From Mycoplasmopsis meleagridis (lineage in GTDB: Bacteria; Bacillota_I; Bacilli_A; Mycoplasmatales; Metamycoplasmataceae), in contig NZ_LR215042.1 in NCBI RefSeq assembly GCF_900660695.1, positions 496,001 to 560,000 of the forward strand: a DNA stretch of 64,000 bases, read 5' to 3'. Shown here piece after piece: positions 22,601 through 33,938 of this stretch. The first letter of the stretch is position 1. Every line of letters starts with the position of its first letter. The notes beneath the pieces are model-generated. The model was not told the DNA's origin, searched no databases, and saw nothing but the letters and a program-made list of their open reading frames with translations. A program made the position numbers and the translations under genes.

Positions 22601-25600
22601 TAACTAAATTTGTTAATTTATTTAAAAAACCTACTGATTTATTTGATTTAATCAAAAATATAGCAAGTGTTATTGACACTAAAACTTTTTCTTCCTTATG
22701 AAAAGAATGATATGACAATTCTACTAATATTAGTGATACTTATAAACCGCAACTAACTGTTGCTACATTAATTAACATGTTTATAAAATCCATTGATCCT
22801 AATGGAATGCAACAAATCCTAACTAACTTAATTGATAAAATCAATTTTAAATTATTATTAAGTACTGAAAAAGATTCATTAATTAGTCTTATTTTTAGAG
22901 ATAAAAATATATTAAATATTCTTTACTCAATTATTCCTAAAATTGATGCTAATAAAGATGGCAACTTTACTAACGTTAGTGAAGGATTAAAATCATTTAT
23001 TAAAGCTTTTGATTTTAATTATTTTAAAAGTAATTTTTCATCTACTATTCAAACTAACAATATCGATTATGTAGTAAATAATAATTCCTTAACAAATAGC
23101 GTCATAAAACACTATAAAATAGATGAATTATCAGTAAATAAATTAATTAGATTAATAATTAAATCACAATTTCACACTACCGGATCAAGTAAAGGCTTTA
23201 AAGAAAACGTTATTAGAACGTTTAATCTCTCTTCAGCAACAACAAGACTTAATTATGATAATTCTTCTATTTGATTACCCGCTCAAGATGAAAATAAACT
23301 AAGTTTTATTGATCTTTTAAATGCAATAAGCAATTCTTCTAAAAATAATTCTTTAAATACCAATTCTGAAAATAGTGATATTCCTTCACAAATTTGACTT
23401 CTAAATAGTTTAGATGTTATAAAAAATAGCTTAGCTACAATTAAAAATGATAAATTTGAAATTAATAAAATAACTGATTCTAACTTAAAAAACTTTATTA
23501 ATAATAATATTAAACCTAAGGAAAAAACAATAACTAAAAATGAAGTAATTAATTTTATTGATTCTACTAAAGATTTTATAAAACAAACAATAGGTGGAAT
23601 TAATAAAGTTAGTGAACAAAGTCAAAAAACTGGGGCTGATTTATTAGCAGATTTAGATCAATTTTATGGTGGTAATTCAATTAGGATTTTACTTAAAACA
23701 CTATTTAATAACTTAATTCCACTAAATAATAAAGACGATTATTTTTATGGACAAAATGCTTTTTCTATCTTTATACCATACATTAACATGTATCAAGTTA
23801 GTGACGCTAATAAAGAAGAAAGCGATAAATTTGTAAATGATTTTCTTAATCTTGCAGTTGATAATGAAATTTTAAAAATTGCTTCTGAAGTTAATAATAA
23901 TATTAATGTTCCTTTTTCTTCTACTACTAATTACACTGTAAATAAGTTTATTTCGGATCCTACAAGCGTAACTTTGTTTAACGTTGATAATCAAGGAAAA
24001 TTCATAAATTCTAAAATAGAAAAATTAGCTACTAATAATCCTAAATTTAGAAATTATTTATTAAAGCATCGTTTAGAATTGATTATCCAATTAGGCTATA
24101 TTGCCCAAAGTAATAAATTTGCTAATAATTTTACTGATGATGCAACAAAATCAGCATACTATATAGCAATAAGCTCTTTTGTTAAGAACTATTTAATGAG
24201 CAATAGTTTTTTTAACATTAGAAATAACGCAATTGGAATATTAAGTTATATTGATAAAAATTATTTACCTTTAGAAATTATCGGTATTTCTTCATCTTTA
24301 CTTAATCCTGTTTTAAGAAGTCTTTTCCCTGAAGTTGCCATTTCATATATCGCCGTTGAAACTAATTCTAATAATAGTTCTCTAGTAAATGGTAATTTAG
24401 CCTATTTTGTTAGCGATAAAATTAATAACTTAGAACTTTTAGGCATGAACAATAGTTCTTCTAGTGAATTATTGGAACAATATTTAAATTACAATAATTC
24501 TACAAATTTTGTTGTAAATGAAATTACAGGTAATGCAGATAACGATGAAGAAATTAAAATTGACGGTTTATGATTTAAAACTATTAAATCATTTAATGCT
24601 CCTTCCTCATTTGGAATTAATTTAATCGATTTACAATATGATGCTTTAAGTAGTGTATTAGGAGAACAAGATCTAAAAGTAGCACCAATGCAACTTCCTA
24701 GATTTTATTTAGCTAAAGTTAATTTTGCCTATTTATCTGCTAATAAGAAAAAAATTTATGACGGAGAAATTCCTACAGATAAGCCTTTTTTAAAGACTGA
24801 AACAGATAATTTTATAAATCGTTTTGATGATAGCTATATCATTAACGTTAATGGAATTAAATACATTATTGTAGGTGAAGAAACAACTGTTGATTATATG
24901 TATCCAGTTATTGATGAAAATAATTTACAAGTCGATACTAAACATCAAGCTCTAGTTTATGTTAACAACAATGGCTTTAATAGAATTAAAGATGCTTACG
25001 CAGGAAATATTATTAAAGAAAATTTATTAGTTAAAGCTCCAGAAAACGTAAATGTAGATCAACTTAAAAGTCAAATTATTAAAATAGTAGATAGTTCGAT
25101 TGTCAATACCAATAATTTACAAAGAGTTTTTAAAAATAATGAAACTGATATTATTAATCCAGAAAGAGCTTTGAGAATTACTACTATTACTAACATAATC
25201 AAAGTTATTTTAGTAGCTACAATTGCTTTAGTTCTTCTCTTTAGCTTTTTAGTTATTGTTTCAATAATTTTCATTATTAAAAGATACATTAATAGTAAAA
25301 ATAAAGTTTTAGGAATTTTAATTGCACAAGGCTATACCCCTAATCAAATTGCTTCTTCATTATTTGTTTTTGCTTTTATCACCGCTTTAATTGGCGGAAT
25401 TCTAGGTTATATTGTAGGTAATAGATTGCAATTTGAAGTTTTAGATACTTTTTCAGGCTATTGAACATTACCAAAAAATACTTTAATTTTTAATCCTATT
25501 GCAGCAATTTTTACTTTTATTACTCCTTGTTTTATCATCTGTCTTATTATTTACTTAATCACTATTACAACTTTAAGAATTAAACCTCTTGATTTAATTA

Positions 25601-27768
25601 ATGATAATAATTCAATTCCTAAACATAAATTATTTGCCATTTACACTAATAAAATTAGAAAATATAACGTTAAAACTAGATTTTCATTCATTCTTAGTTA
25701 CATAGGTATTTGAAAATTAATTTCTTTTGCAATAAGTATTATTTTGGTAACAACTGCTTCTTTATTTGGTGTTACTAATCGTGGCGTTTTTAACGATACA
25801 ATTAATCTTACTTACCAAAATAGAAATTATAAATATAAGATGAATTTACAAACTCCTACTGCTGAGGCTGGTTTAATTAAAGGTTATGATAATAGTAATT
25901 TGAAAGATTTGATTTATACCCCTATAGGTACTGCAGCAGAAATTCAAACTACTTTATATAATTTTGTTGCTCCAGGAATTTCGCCTGTAATAAATAACAA
26001 AAATTCTAATGGTAATCCAGGAGTTTTAGATCCCCATGTAACTTCTCAATTTTCATTAGATTTAGTTATAGCTAGCGGTTATTCTTTAAATCCATGAGAT
26101 TTGGCCTACCAAAGTATGCCAGATAGTCAAAGGACTAAAATTGATTCAATAAGAGATCAAATTGGAAATGAGTTAGAGCAATCGCAAAATAATAGAATCA
26201 TAGATAATAAAACATATATTTTCACTAATAGTCCTGATAATAAAAACATGATAATTTATGCTAACAAAGACAATTTAAACGATGTAAAAAATTATTTTGC
26301 CTACTATAAAGCATTTGCTGAAAAAACAGGTCATTTTGTTTACAAAAAATGAAATGGTGATAGTTATGAAACAATTAGAGTTACAACCGATTTAAGAAAT
26401 GAATATAGAGACTTCATCGTAAATGGTTATGATTATATTCAAAAACAAATTGATTTAGAAACTAATAATCCTAGTTTAATAAATGATCAAAAATACATAA
26501 ATGACTATTTCATAAGTTTTTCTGGTGTAGTATTTAATAAAAAAACTGATGAAAAATATACCTATATAGATACTGATAAAGGCAAAATTGATGGTTATAG
26601 AAAAGATTCTAAATTTATTTCTTTAAAGGATTTAAAAGGAAATGATCTATTGAAAGAACTTTATGACTATAAAGTAGAAAATGATATATATCCTTTAGTT
26701 ATTAATGATGTTGCTAGAAAAAAACATAAATGAAGTATTGGAGAAGTAGTTACTTTTAAAATTAACAACGAAGTACATCGCTACTTGGATAAAATTACTA
26801 ACTATAAAAGAAATTTAGAAGTCAAATTTAAAATTATAGGAATTAATTCTACTTATATTAACGAAGAATTAATTACAACTCAAGAAATCGCTAATAAGCT
26901 TACTGGCCTTAGCTCAATTGTGCCAAAGGAATTAAAAAACACTGATTTTATTCCTTTTAACGGTATTTTAAGTAATCAAGATAATCCCGTTCAAATCACT
27001 GGTTCTGCTTCTCTTTATTCGCCTTCAAATTACTGACCAATTATTACTTCTTTTGAAGCAAACGAAAGTAATGCTAAAGATATTTATAACCAATTATTTA
27101 ATGTAGAAAACGGCTTATTTATACATAATTTAGTAAATAATGGTTTTTCTCTAAATGATGCTCAAAAACAATTAGCTATTTTTCTAGATTCTTCAATGAA
27201 TTTAGCTAATGCTAATGCTGAAAAAGCCTATAATAACGGTTTAGAAAGTCCTAGAGAATTAATTAATAAATTTGCTAATATTTACAATAATTCACTTTAT
27301 ACTTTACTTTCTTCTTCGCTAGATGCTAAAGATATTGAAGTAAGTTTTGTAAGTAAAATTGGTACAACAGTTAATAATGTAACTATTGGAATTATTTGAG
27401 TAACAATTATTATTTCTTTAACTATTTTAATTATTATTTCAACTATCATAATTACAGAAAATAAACGTAACATTGCAATTTGAGCGATTTTAGGTTATAA
27501 AGAGAGCGAAAAATTAAAAATGTTTTTCTCAATATTTATACCTTTTATCGTATTAGCTATTATTATTTCTATTCCCACAACACTACTTTTAATTTATCTA
27601 TTCAATATCTTTATGCTTCAAGCAGGATCTATTGTGCTGATGATATCGCTTTCATTTCCACAGATAATAAGTGTTGTTTTAGCTGTTTTTGCAATTTTTA
27701 TCTGTACAGCGCTCTTAACGTGATATTCAATTGGTAAAATCAAACCTATTCAGCTTTTAAAGGATTAA
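19696..27768 (+). CDS. Giant FtsX-like ABC transporter permease (MG468-like)
   Basis: 2690 residues, the largest gene in the window. Seen: one N-terminal helix (about 18-38), an extracellular region of about 1,800 residues rich in Asn/Lys/Asp, a three-helix FtsX block near 1830-1970, another helix near 2005 with a second external domain of about 550 residues, and a final three-helix FtsX block ending in KIKPIQLLKD. Start ATG-TGA (Met-Trp) at 19696 follows AAGGCG. The ATPase gene starts 4 nt after the stop. M. genitalium MG468/MG467 has the same pairing but a shorter permease. Predicted mechanotransmission or lipoprotein-release type exporter; cargo unknown. Confidence 0.85.
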
Positions 27769-27772
27769 GAAA

Positions 27773-28753
27773 ATGAAATTATTTAATAAAAATGATTCAG
27801 AAAAAAATGTTAATAAAAGTAAAACTATCAATGAATTAGAAAACGCAGTTAAATTAATTATTCCTGAAAAATTGAAGCAAATTAAAGTAACAACTAAAAA
27901 TGTTGTTAAATATCTAGATAAAATTGATGATAAAAAGAAAAATGTTGTTGTTCCTAGAAAAATAGCTAAGTCATTAGATAAATTAGCAAATAAAAAACAT
28001 CCAAAAGACGAAAATAGTAAATTAATTAATACTAAGGATTATATTTTAGAAATTAGAAATGCTACTAAATATTATGTCACTGGTAATGTTATTAATAAAG
28101 TTTTAGATAATGTAAGTTTAGACATTAAAAAAGGTGAATTATTACTTATTTTTGGTGTTTCTGGAGGCGGTAAATCTACTTTACTTAACATTATTTCTGG
28201 TTTATATAGACCAAATAGTGGGGATGTTATTGTTTGCAACCATAATTTGCCTTATTTAAGTAACCATAATTTGACTATTTTTAGAAGAGATCACGTTAGC
28301 TTTATTTTTCAAAGTTATAACCTATTAGATAATTTAAATGCCTATGATAATGCTGAATCGGGAGCTTATTTACAAAAAGATTTATCTAAAAAAATTGATA
28401 TAAAAGAACTTTTTGAAAAATTTGACCTCACTGAACAAATGTATAAATTTCCGACCCAAATGTCAGGAGGACAACAGCAGCGTGTTTCTATAATTAGAGC
28501 TTTAGCTAAAAATGCAGATATTGTTTTTGCAGATGAACCTACTGGTGCTTTAGATCCTTCAACTACTAACATTGTTTTAAATACTTTATATGAAATAAAT
28601 AAAAAATATGGCACAACTGTAATTATGGTTAGTCATGATTCAAGAATTAAACCAATGGCGGATAGAATTATCACCATTGCCAATGGTAAAATTGAAAACA
28701 TTCATATAAATGAAAAATCTTTAGATCCAAAAGATTTCTATAATTATGATTAA
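27773..28753 (+). CDS. ABC transporter ATPase, MacB/LolD type (MG467-like)
   Basis: ATP-binding partner of the giant permease just upstream. 326 residues: a Lys-rich N-terminal extension of about 85 residues, then the nucleotide-binding domain with Walker A GVSGGGKST, Q-loop FIFQSYNLLDNL, signature [16 protein letters not shown], Walker B DIVFADEPTGALD and switch His in IMVSHDSRIKPMADR. No in-frame TGA. Followed by a strong bidirectional terminator. Confidence 0.93.
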   Translation: MKLFNKNDSEKNVNKSKTINELENAVKLIIPEKLKQIKVTTKNVVKYLDKIDDKKKNVVVPRKIAKSLDKLANKKHPKDENSKLINTKDYILEIRNATKYYVTGNVINKVLDNVSLDIKKGELLLIFGVSGGGKSTLLNIISGLYRPNSGDVIVCNHNLPYLSNHNLTIFRRDHVSFIFQSYNLLDNLNAYDNAESGAYLQKDLSKKIDIKELFEKFDLTEQMYKFPTQMSGGQQQRVSIIRALAKNADIVFADEPTGALDPSTTNIVLNTLYEINKKYGTTVIMVSHDSRIKPMADRIITIANGKIENIHINEKSLDPKDFYNYD

Positions 28754-28756
28754 AAT

Positions 28757-28799
28757 AAAAAACGAATTAGACTAATAAAACAAACTAATTCGTTTTTTT
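28757..28799. terminator. bidirectional terminator
   Basis: Fourteen-base-pair stem AAAAAACGAATTAG / CTAATTCGTTTTTT (28757-28770 with 28785-28798) with T-runs on both strands, separating the converging ATPase gene and the minus-strand gene that ends at 28798. Confidence 0.9.
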
Positions 28800-29310
28800 A
28801 TTCATTCTCTTTTTTGGAATTTTCCTTATTTTCTTCTTCCTTGTAATCTTTAGAATTTAAATCTTTTTCTTGTTCGTATTTTTCTTTTAATTTAGCAATT
28901 AATTTTTCTTCATCTTCGTCTAAAACATTCATATTAGCATACTTAGTAGGCATTTTTTTAAATAACATTTTGATCCATCTTCTTAAATAAATTTCACTAC
29001 CATTTTGTTTTTTAAAAATTTTATTTAAGGCAATTAGTTGAAAAATTAAAGCTATAACTATATAAATTCCTATTATTGAAATAATTAAAAAAATGATAAA
29101 AATGGTTAAAACAACGGCAAATTGATTATTATTACCATTAACTAAACCAACTAAACCTGTAATGACAATAAAAATAGAAAAAATAGTTAATAGAATCGAA
29201 GCATTAATTAGTGTAAACAATTTGCCTCTAAAAAAAGTTATATTATTAGTAAAAACTTCTTTTCATGCTTTTATTCTTTCGTTAAGAGAACTAGTATCCC
29301 TATTAATCAT
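28798..29310 (-). CDS. Small membrane protein, unknown function
   Basis: 170 residues: two hydrophobic helices (about 33-55 and 65-95), then a charged Glu/Lys-rich cytoplasmic tail after residue 115. Start at 29310 overlaps the end of rbgA by 8 nt, so it is the last cistron of the trmL-rlmB-divIVA-rbgA unit. The opening residues include a TGA-encoded Trp (AWKEVF). No family recognised. Confidence 0.7.
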
Positions 29311-30154
29311 AGGTAACTCCTTTCAAATCCCTTACATAAGTAATGAATTCTTTATAAATACGATTTAAGTCAGGTTTGTTATTAATTTTATATTTTTTTA
29401 ATAAGGCTCATGACGAAAAAACGTTATAAGCTTCAATATCACTTATTTCTTGACTATTTAAATTGTAAAAAGGCATAAAATTAGTAATTTTTTCTGGATA
29501 ATATTTAGCTAATAGTTTTAAAAAATTAGTCGCTAAAAAACTGCTAGGAAAATTTTTAGCATCAATTGAGCCTATCATTACTAATTTTAAAGCCATTTCT
29601 TGATCATTAAATTTAGGTAATAAAATTCCAGGTGTATCCATAAAATAATAATTACCAACGCTAATTCATTTTTGACTTCTAGTTACTCCAGGCATATTAG
29701 CAACAGCTAATTTTTTCTTTTGAGCAATTAAATTTATTAATGTACTTTTACCAGTATTTGGAATACCTAAAACAAAAATTTTTATTTTGGAAATTAGAAA
29801 ACCTTTTTGTTGTTGATTTAAAATTTTTTCTCTGCTCATTTCTTTAAGAGCACTAAGAATTTTATTTCTACTAGTAGTTTTTCTTAAATCTAATCACAAT
29901 AATTTATCAGTAGAAAATCTTTTAGCAATTTGTTCTTTCTTATTTATGTCCATTAAATCACTTTTAGTGATTATAAAAAGACGTTTTTTATGTGGCGAAA
30001 GTAAATCAAAATCTTCATTATAAGAACTAATAGGACAGCGAGCATCTAAAATAATTATTAAAATATCGGCAATAGAAATTTTTTCTTTAATTTCTCTAAT
30101 TGCTTTAGCCATATGGCCTGGATATCAATTGATTAAAATATCGTTTTTTTGCAT
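29303..30154 (-). CDS. rbgA: Ribosome biogenesis GTPase RbgA/YlqF
   Basis: Circularly permuted GTPase needed for late 50S assembly. 283 residues. Seen: N-terminal INWYPGHMAKA, G4 ITKSDLMD (around 60), then G1 LGIPNTGKSTLIN (around 127), G2 ANMPGVTRSQ and G3 MDTPGIL, which is the permuted G4-G1-G3 order of the family. Start at 30154 shares one base with the stop of the DivIVA-like gene (TAATG). Confidence 0.95.
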
Positions 30155-30393
30155 TAATTTGATCCTTTATCCATTTCTAGTTCTAATTTTTCTTTTTCTA
30201 AAGAAGCAATTCTATTATTCATTTCTTTTTTCATTTCCTCATAACGTTTCAATAGAATTTCATTTTGATGATCAAGTTCTGCATAAATTTCAGCTAATTT
30301 ATCAATAAATTGGTCCACTTCGCTCATTGAATAACCATTAAATTCGTTGCTAAATTTAGTTTTAGAAATTAATTCGTTAAACTTATTTTTCAT
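30154..30393 (-). CDS. DivIVA-domain small coiled-coil protein
   Basis: 79 residues. The N-terminus has the DivIVA/GpsB membrane-targeting pattern (FSNEFNGYSMSEVDQFIDKL) followed by a coiled coil (residues 40-75). Much shorter than canonical DivIVA (about 160) and nearer to GpsB in size. Start overlaps the end of the upstream methyltransferase gene by 11 nt. Likely role in division or polar organisation; inferred from the domain. Confidence 0.8.
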   Translation of the reverse strand: MKNKFNELISKTKFSNEFNGYSMSEVDQFIDKLAEIYAELDHQNEILLKRYEEMKKEMNNRIASLEKEKLELEMDKGSN

Positions 30394-31123
30394 TTTCTAA
30401 TTCCTTTGTATAAAAATAACTTAAAAATATTCCGCTTGCTACTGCTACATTTAAACTTTCAAATTTAATAGGGATATAAATTTTTTCATCTGCTAATTCA
30501 TAGAGTTCTTTACTTACTCCTTGCCCTTCGTTACCTAACACTAAAACTACTTTTTCACCTTTTTTATAGGGCAAGAGATTAAAATTTAAACTGTTTTTTT
30601 CTAAAGAAGTAAGATAGATTTTATATCCTTTTAATTTTAAGTTATACAAATCTTTATAGCTATTATTAATTTTATTAACATTAACTTTAAAAATTGCTCC
30701 TTGTGATGATCTCACAACTTTATCGTTAAAAATATTAACATTTGTGAAAACACTATCAAAATTAAAAGCTATAGTATTACGTAAAATTGTACCTATATTG
30801 CCTGGATCTTGTACATTATCTAAAAAAACAATCTTTTTCCCAATAACATTATTTTTAGGTTTCTTGCACAAAGCTAAAACGCCTTCTGGATTAACTAAAT
30901 TACTTATTCTATGAAAAAGAGAAGAAGCTATTTTTATACTATTAGGAAATTCATTTTTATTTTCTATTTCATAAATTTCCTCAATTAAATTAGTTTTTAA
31001 AGCTTCATAAACTAAATGATAATTTTCAATTACAAAGAAATTTTCTTCTCGATTATTTTTAAGCAATTTTCTTAAAAATTTGATTTTATTATTGGCAATA
31101 CTTTTTAAAATTTTATTCTCCAT
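30383..31123 (-). CDS. TrmH-family (SpoU) 23S rRNA 2'-O-methyltransferase
   Basis: SPOUT methyltransferase using SAM, most like RlmB/YsgA. 246 residues: short N-terminal substrate-binding domain, then the trefoil-knot motifs NVQDPGNIGTILRNT, VLVLGNEGQGVS and IPIKFESLNVAVASGIFL. Overlaps its neighbours on both sides in a compact RNA-modification and ribosome-assembly operon. The exact target nucleotide is not determined by sequence. Confidence 0.9.
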   Translation of the reverse strand: MENKILKSIANNKIKFLRKLLKNNREENFFVIENYHLVYEALKTNLIEEIYEIENKNEFPNSIKIASSLFHRISNLVNPEGVLALCKKPKNNVIGKKIVFLDNVQDPGNIGTILRNTIAFNFDSVFTNVNIFNDKVVRSSQGAIFKVNVNKINNSYKDLYNLKLKGYKIYLTSLEKNSLNFNLLPYKKGEKVVLVLGNEGQGVSKELYELADEKIYIPIKFESLNVAVASGIFLSYFYTKELENEK

Positions 31124-31652
31124 TTTTCTTTAATTCTTCCAAATAATTTTTTCCTTTTTGCGTCTCAAAAAGGCTTAATTCCTTAAAATCTAATTGTCGC
31201 ATAATTTCATAGCCAACAATAGCTACTGTATTAGCTAAATTAATTGAACGCATTTTATCTACCATTGGAATTCTTAAACAATTATTTAAATTCTTAATTA
31301 GAATTTCTTTATCAATTCCAGTTGATTCTTTACCAAACATTATTCAAATTTCATTTTTTTCTAATAGTTCTTTTTTATAGTCAATTTGTGCGTAATTTTT
31401 TAAACCATAACGCGTTAAATAATAAATATTTTTCTTTCCATAAAGATTGTAAAAATCTTTATAAGAAGCATGTATTTCATGAGGAATGTCGCTTAATAAT
31501 CTTCCTGCCGCAGGGCGCGATAAATATTTAGGATCTAAATCAAAAGCAATAGGTTTGATAATATGTAATTTAGCATTAAGAGCAAAAGCTGTACGAATAA
31601 TATTGCCTGTATTAGGCGAAATTTCGGGTTCAAATAAAACAATATTAAGCAT
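31113..31652 (-). CDS. trmL: TrmL-like tRNA (cytidine(34)-2'-O)-methyltransferase
   Basis: Minimal SPOUT enzyme methylating the wobble ribose of tRNA-Leu. 179 residues. Seen: N-terminal FEPEISPNTGNIIRTAFAL, middle FGKESTGID, C-terminal RIPMVDKMRSINLANTVAI, i.e. the three knot motifs in order. In-frame TGA at residue 103 (Trp). First gene of the minus-strand operon reaching to 28798; preceded by AAGGAATAGGC. Confidence 0.9.
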
Positions 31653-31739
31653 GCCTATTCCTTTTTATTGCACAAAATTATTTCTTATATTAAAATTATT
31701 TATTATTATACTTAATTAAGTAAGTAAGAAGGAGCCAAT

Positions 31740-32000
31740 ATGAAAACAATGTTAGATGTTGCACTTGCTTTTGTTAAAGAAAATTGTAGTAATCAAAACT
31801 ACATAGCTTTTAATGAAATTTTTAATAACGTTGAAAGCGAATTACATGAAAAATGAGAAATAGAAGCAGCAAATAAAAATCTTAATTATGAAACAATTCA
31901 ACTTAACAAAATTGGCGAATTATATCGCTTACTTACCGTAGATTCACGTTTTGTAAGAAATACAGAAGGTTTATGATCAATAAAAATTGGTTATAAGTAA
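31740..32000 (+). CDS. rpoE: RNA polymerase delta subunit
   Basis: 86-residue N-terminal (HARE-HTH/ASXL type) domain of the delta subunit: MLDVALAF at the start, IAFNEIFNNVE, GELYRLLTVDSRFV, and LWSIKIGYK at the end. The acidic C-terminal tail of Bacillus RpoE is missing, as in other mollicutes. Strong AAGGAGCC site, own terminator. Confidence 0.88.
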
Positions 32001-32003
32001 AAT

Positions 32004-32034
32004 AAAGAGACAAAAGATAATTTTGTCTCTTTTT
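32004..32034 (+). terminator. rpoE terminator
   Basis: Stem AAAGAGACAAAA / TTTTGTCTCTTT (32004-32015 with 32021-32032) followed by T, four nt after the rpoE stop. Confidence 0.9.
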
Positions 32035-32078
32035 CATCCATTTTAAATGTAAAATGTGGTTTTTTGAAATTAAGAAAT

Positions 32079-32630
32079 ATGAAAAGATCATTGTGATTGA
32101 TAAGTCTAATTTCTTTGCTTTTTATAACAAGTTCATGTAACAATAATTTTGATAAACCATTCTATAAAATAGTCTCAAATGAAATTTGAGATATTCATGA
32201 TGGCGATACTTTTAAAGTAACTAAAAATAAACAAAATTACACAATCAGACTTTTTGGAATTGATACTCCAGAAATTAATTTTGTCAAAAATAAAATTAAA
32301 ACTAATTACGCTATAAAAGCAAGAACTTTTACAGAAAATTTTTTAAAAAATTCACCTATAGAATTAACTTATCTTAAAAAAGATTTTTACGGCAGATATG
32401 TATGCTTAGTAAAAAATAGTAAAAATGAAGATTTGGTTTATAAAATAGCTTTAAACGGATTTGGAATTGTTAGATATGCTGATGATGAAAATTATAAAAA
32501 TCCTTTCTATATTGCAGATGAAGAATTAAAGGTCTATATTCAAAAACTAATGACTGCAGAAAAAATTGCTAAAAAAAATAAAATAGGCATATGGTCAAAT
32601 GAAAAACTATACACTAAGATTTATTCCTAA
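32079..32630 (+). CDS. SNase-like nuclease lipoprotein (second copy)
   Basis: 183-residue lipoprotein consisting of little more than a signal peptide (lipobox ITSSC) and a staphylococcal-nuclease fold: HDGDTFKV near residue 40, IRLFGIDTPEI near 60, and FYGRYVCLV near 105. Catalytic Arg, Glu and second Arg are all present, so it should be active. It is separate from the long nuclease lipoprotein at 13129. The start at 32079 is the only ATG that keeps the signal peptide in frame; the ribosome site is weak. Standalone gene upstream of rplK. Confidence 0.85.
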
Positions 32631-32645
32631 AATTCCATTTTAATA

Positions 32646-32710
32646 TATAATATTAGACGCAATTTCAATTGCCTCTTGCTAGTGGGAGATAAATTTATCG
32701 CTAGTACCAC
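32646..32710 (+). promoter_or_regulatory. rplK-rplA promoter and L1-binding leader
   Basis: TATAAT at 32646-32651 starts a leader of about 75 nt. At 32682-32710 it contains GTGGGAG, a short stem GATAAATTTATC, and GCTAGTACCAC. This copies the L1-stalk site in 23S rRNA, where GUGGGAG pairs across from an AAUACCAC-type strand. In many bacteria L1 represses its own operon by binding such an mRNA mimic. The motif is visible; repression is inferred. Confidence 0.7.
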
Positions 32711-32732
32711 GTTATCGAAAGGATATAAAACA

Positions 32733-33173
32733 ATGGCAAAATCAAAAGCAGACATTGTTCGTGTTCGTAAATTGCAATTTAATGCAGGGCAAGCAAAACC
32801 AGGACCAGCTCTTGCTGGTGTTGGAATTAACATGCCTGATTTTACAAGAGCTTTTAACGACGCTACAAAAGATAGAGGAAATGAACCTGTTCCTGTGCAA
32901 ATAACTGTCTATAAAGATAAATCTTTCGAATTCAAATTATTTACTGCTCCTGCAAGTTACAAATTAAAACAAGCTATCAAAAGCGAAAAAGGTAGCTCAA
33001 ATGCTAAAACTAACAAAATTGCTTCAATTACTGTTGATCAATTAAGAGAAATTGCTGAATATAAATTACCTGACTTAAATACAGATAATGTTGAAACTGC
33101 CATGAAAACAATAGCAGGAACAGCAAAACAAATGGGTATTACAATTGAAGGCTGAGAAGGAGAAAATAAATAA
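32733..33173 (+). CDS. rplK: Ribosomal protein uL11
   Basis: 146 residues. Seen: KLQFNAGQAKPGPALAGVGI, the Pro-rich switch of the N-terminal domain, and the C-terminal rRNA-binding half with KTNKIASITVDQLREIAEYK. The last codons include a TGA Trp (EGWEGENK). Start 32733 is chosen because MAKSKADIVRV begins the conserved protein and GAAAGGATAT precedes it. Stop and rplA start overlap (TAATG). Confidence 0.97.
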
Positions 33174-33868
33174 TGGCTTTCAAAGGCGGAAAGAAAATTA
33201 GAGCTGCTCGTGAATCTTTTGATAAAACAGTAGCATACGAATTGAAAGAAGCTTTAGAATTAGTTAAAAGAACTTCATATACTAGTTTTGATGGTTCAGT
33301 TGAATTGATACTTAAGTTGAATCTTGACGTTCGTAAAGCTGATAAACAATTAAGAGGTTCAGTTCTATTACCTAATGGAACTGGCAAATCTGTTAGAGTT
33401 TTAGTTGTAACTAATAATCCTGAAAAACAAAAATTAGCTAAAGCTGCGGGAGCCGATCAAGTTGTGGATGGTCTCGAATTAGAAGAAAAAATCAAAGAAG
33501 ATGAATTCGATTATGATGTAATGGTTGCTGATCCAACAATGATGCCTCTATTAGGAAAATATGGTAAAAAATTAGGACCAAAAGGCCTTATGCCTAATCC
33601 TAAGACTGGTACGGTTACTCCAACTCCTGAAAAAGCTGTTGAAGAACTTAAAAAAGGTAAAGCAAATTACAGAACGGATAAAGCCGGAATTATTCACACA
33701 ATGATAGGTAAAACTAGCATGGATACAAACAAATTGGTAGAAAATGCTAATACAGTTATTTCATTAATTAAAAAATTAAAACCTTCAGCTGTTAAAGGAG
33801 CATATATTCAAAATATTGTTGTTTCTGCTACAATGGCTCCTGGAGTTAAGGTTAAAATTGAAAAATAA
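33173..33868 (+). CDS. rplA: Ribosomal protein uL1
   Basis: 231 residues, full length, two-domain L1 with GKYGKKLGPKGLMPNPKTGTVT and the RTDKAGIIHTMIGK segment. Coupled to rplK through a one-base overlap. Likely autoregulator acting on the leader at 32682-32710. No in-frame TGA. Confidence 0.97.
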   Translation: MAFKGGKKIRAARESFDKTVAYELKEALELVKRTSYTSFDGSVELILKLNLDVRKADKQLRGSVLLPNGTGKSVRVLVVTNNPEKQKLAKAAGADQVVDGLELEEKIKEDEFDYDVMVADPTMMPLLGKYGKKLGPKGLMPNPKTGTVTPTPEKAVEELKKGKANYRTDKAGIIHTMIGKTSMDTNKLVENANTVISLIKKLKPSAVKGAYIQNIVVSATMAPGVKVKIEK

Positions 33869-33877
33869 CATTTTATT

Positions 33878-33938
33878 AAAAACGAACATTAAATTATTTG
33901 CGTTACAAATAAATGTTCGTTTTTTTTTTTTTTTTTTT
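33878..33938 (+). terminator. rplKA terminator with a 19-nt T-tract
   Basis: Stem AAAAACGAACATT / AATGTTCGTTTTT (33878-33890 with 33912-33924) merging into 19 consecutive T (33920-33938), ten nt after rplA. Confidence 0.85.

Noticed and set aside
33920..33938. T19 tract as a phase-variable promoter of the papain-like protease
   Set aside because: It directly follows a 13-bp hairpin after rplA and is best read as a terminator; it lies more than 200 nt from the protease start with no -10 box next to it.
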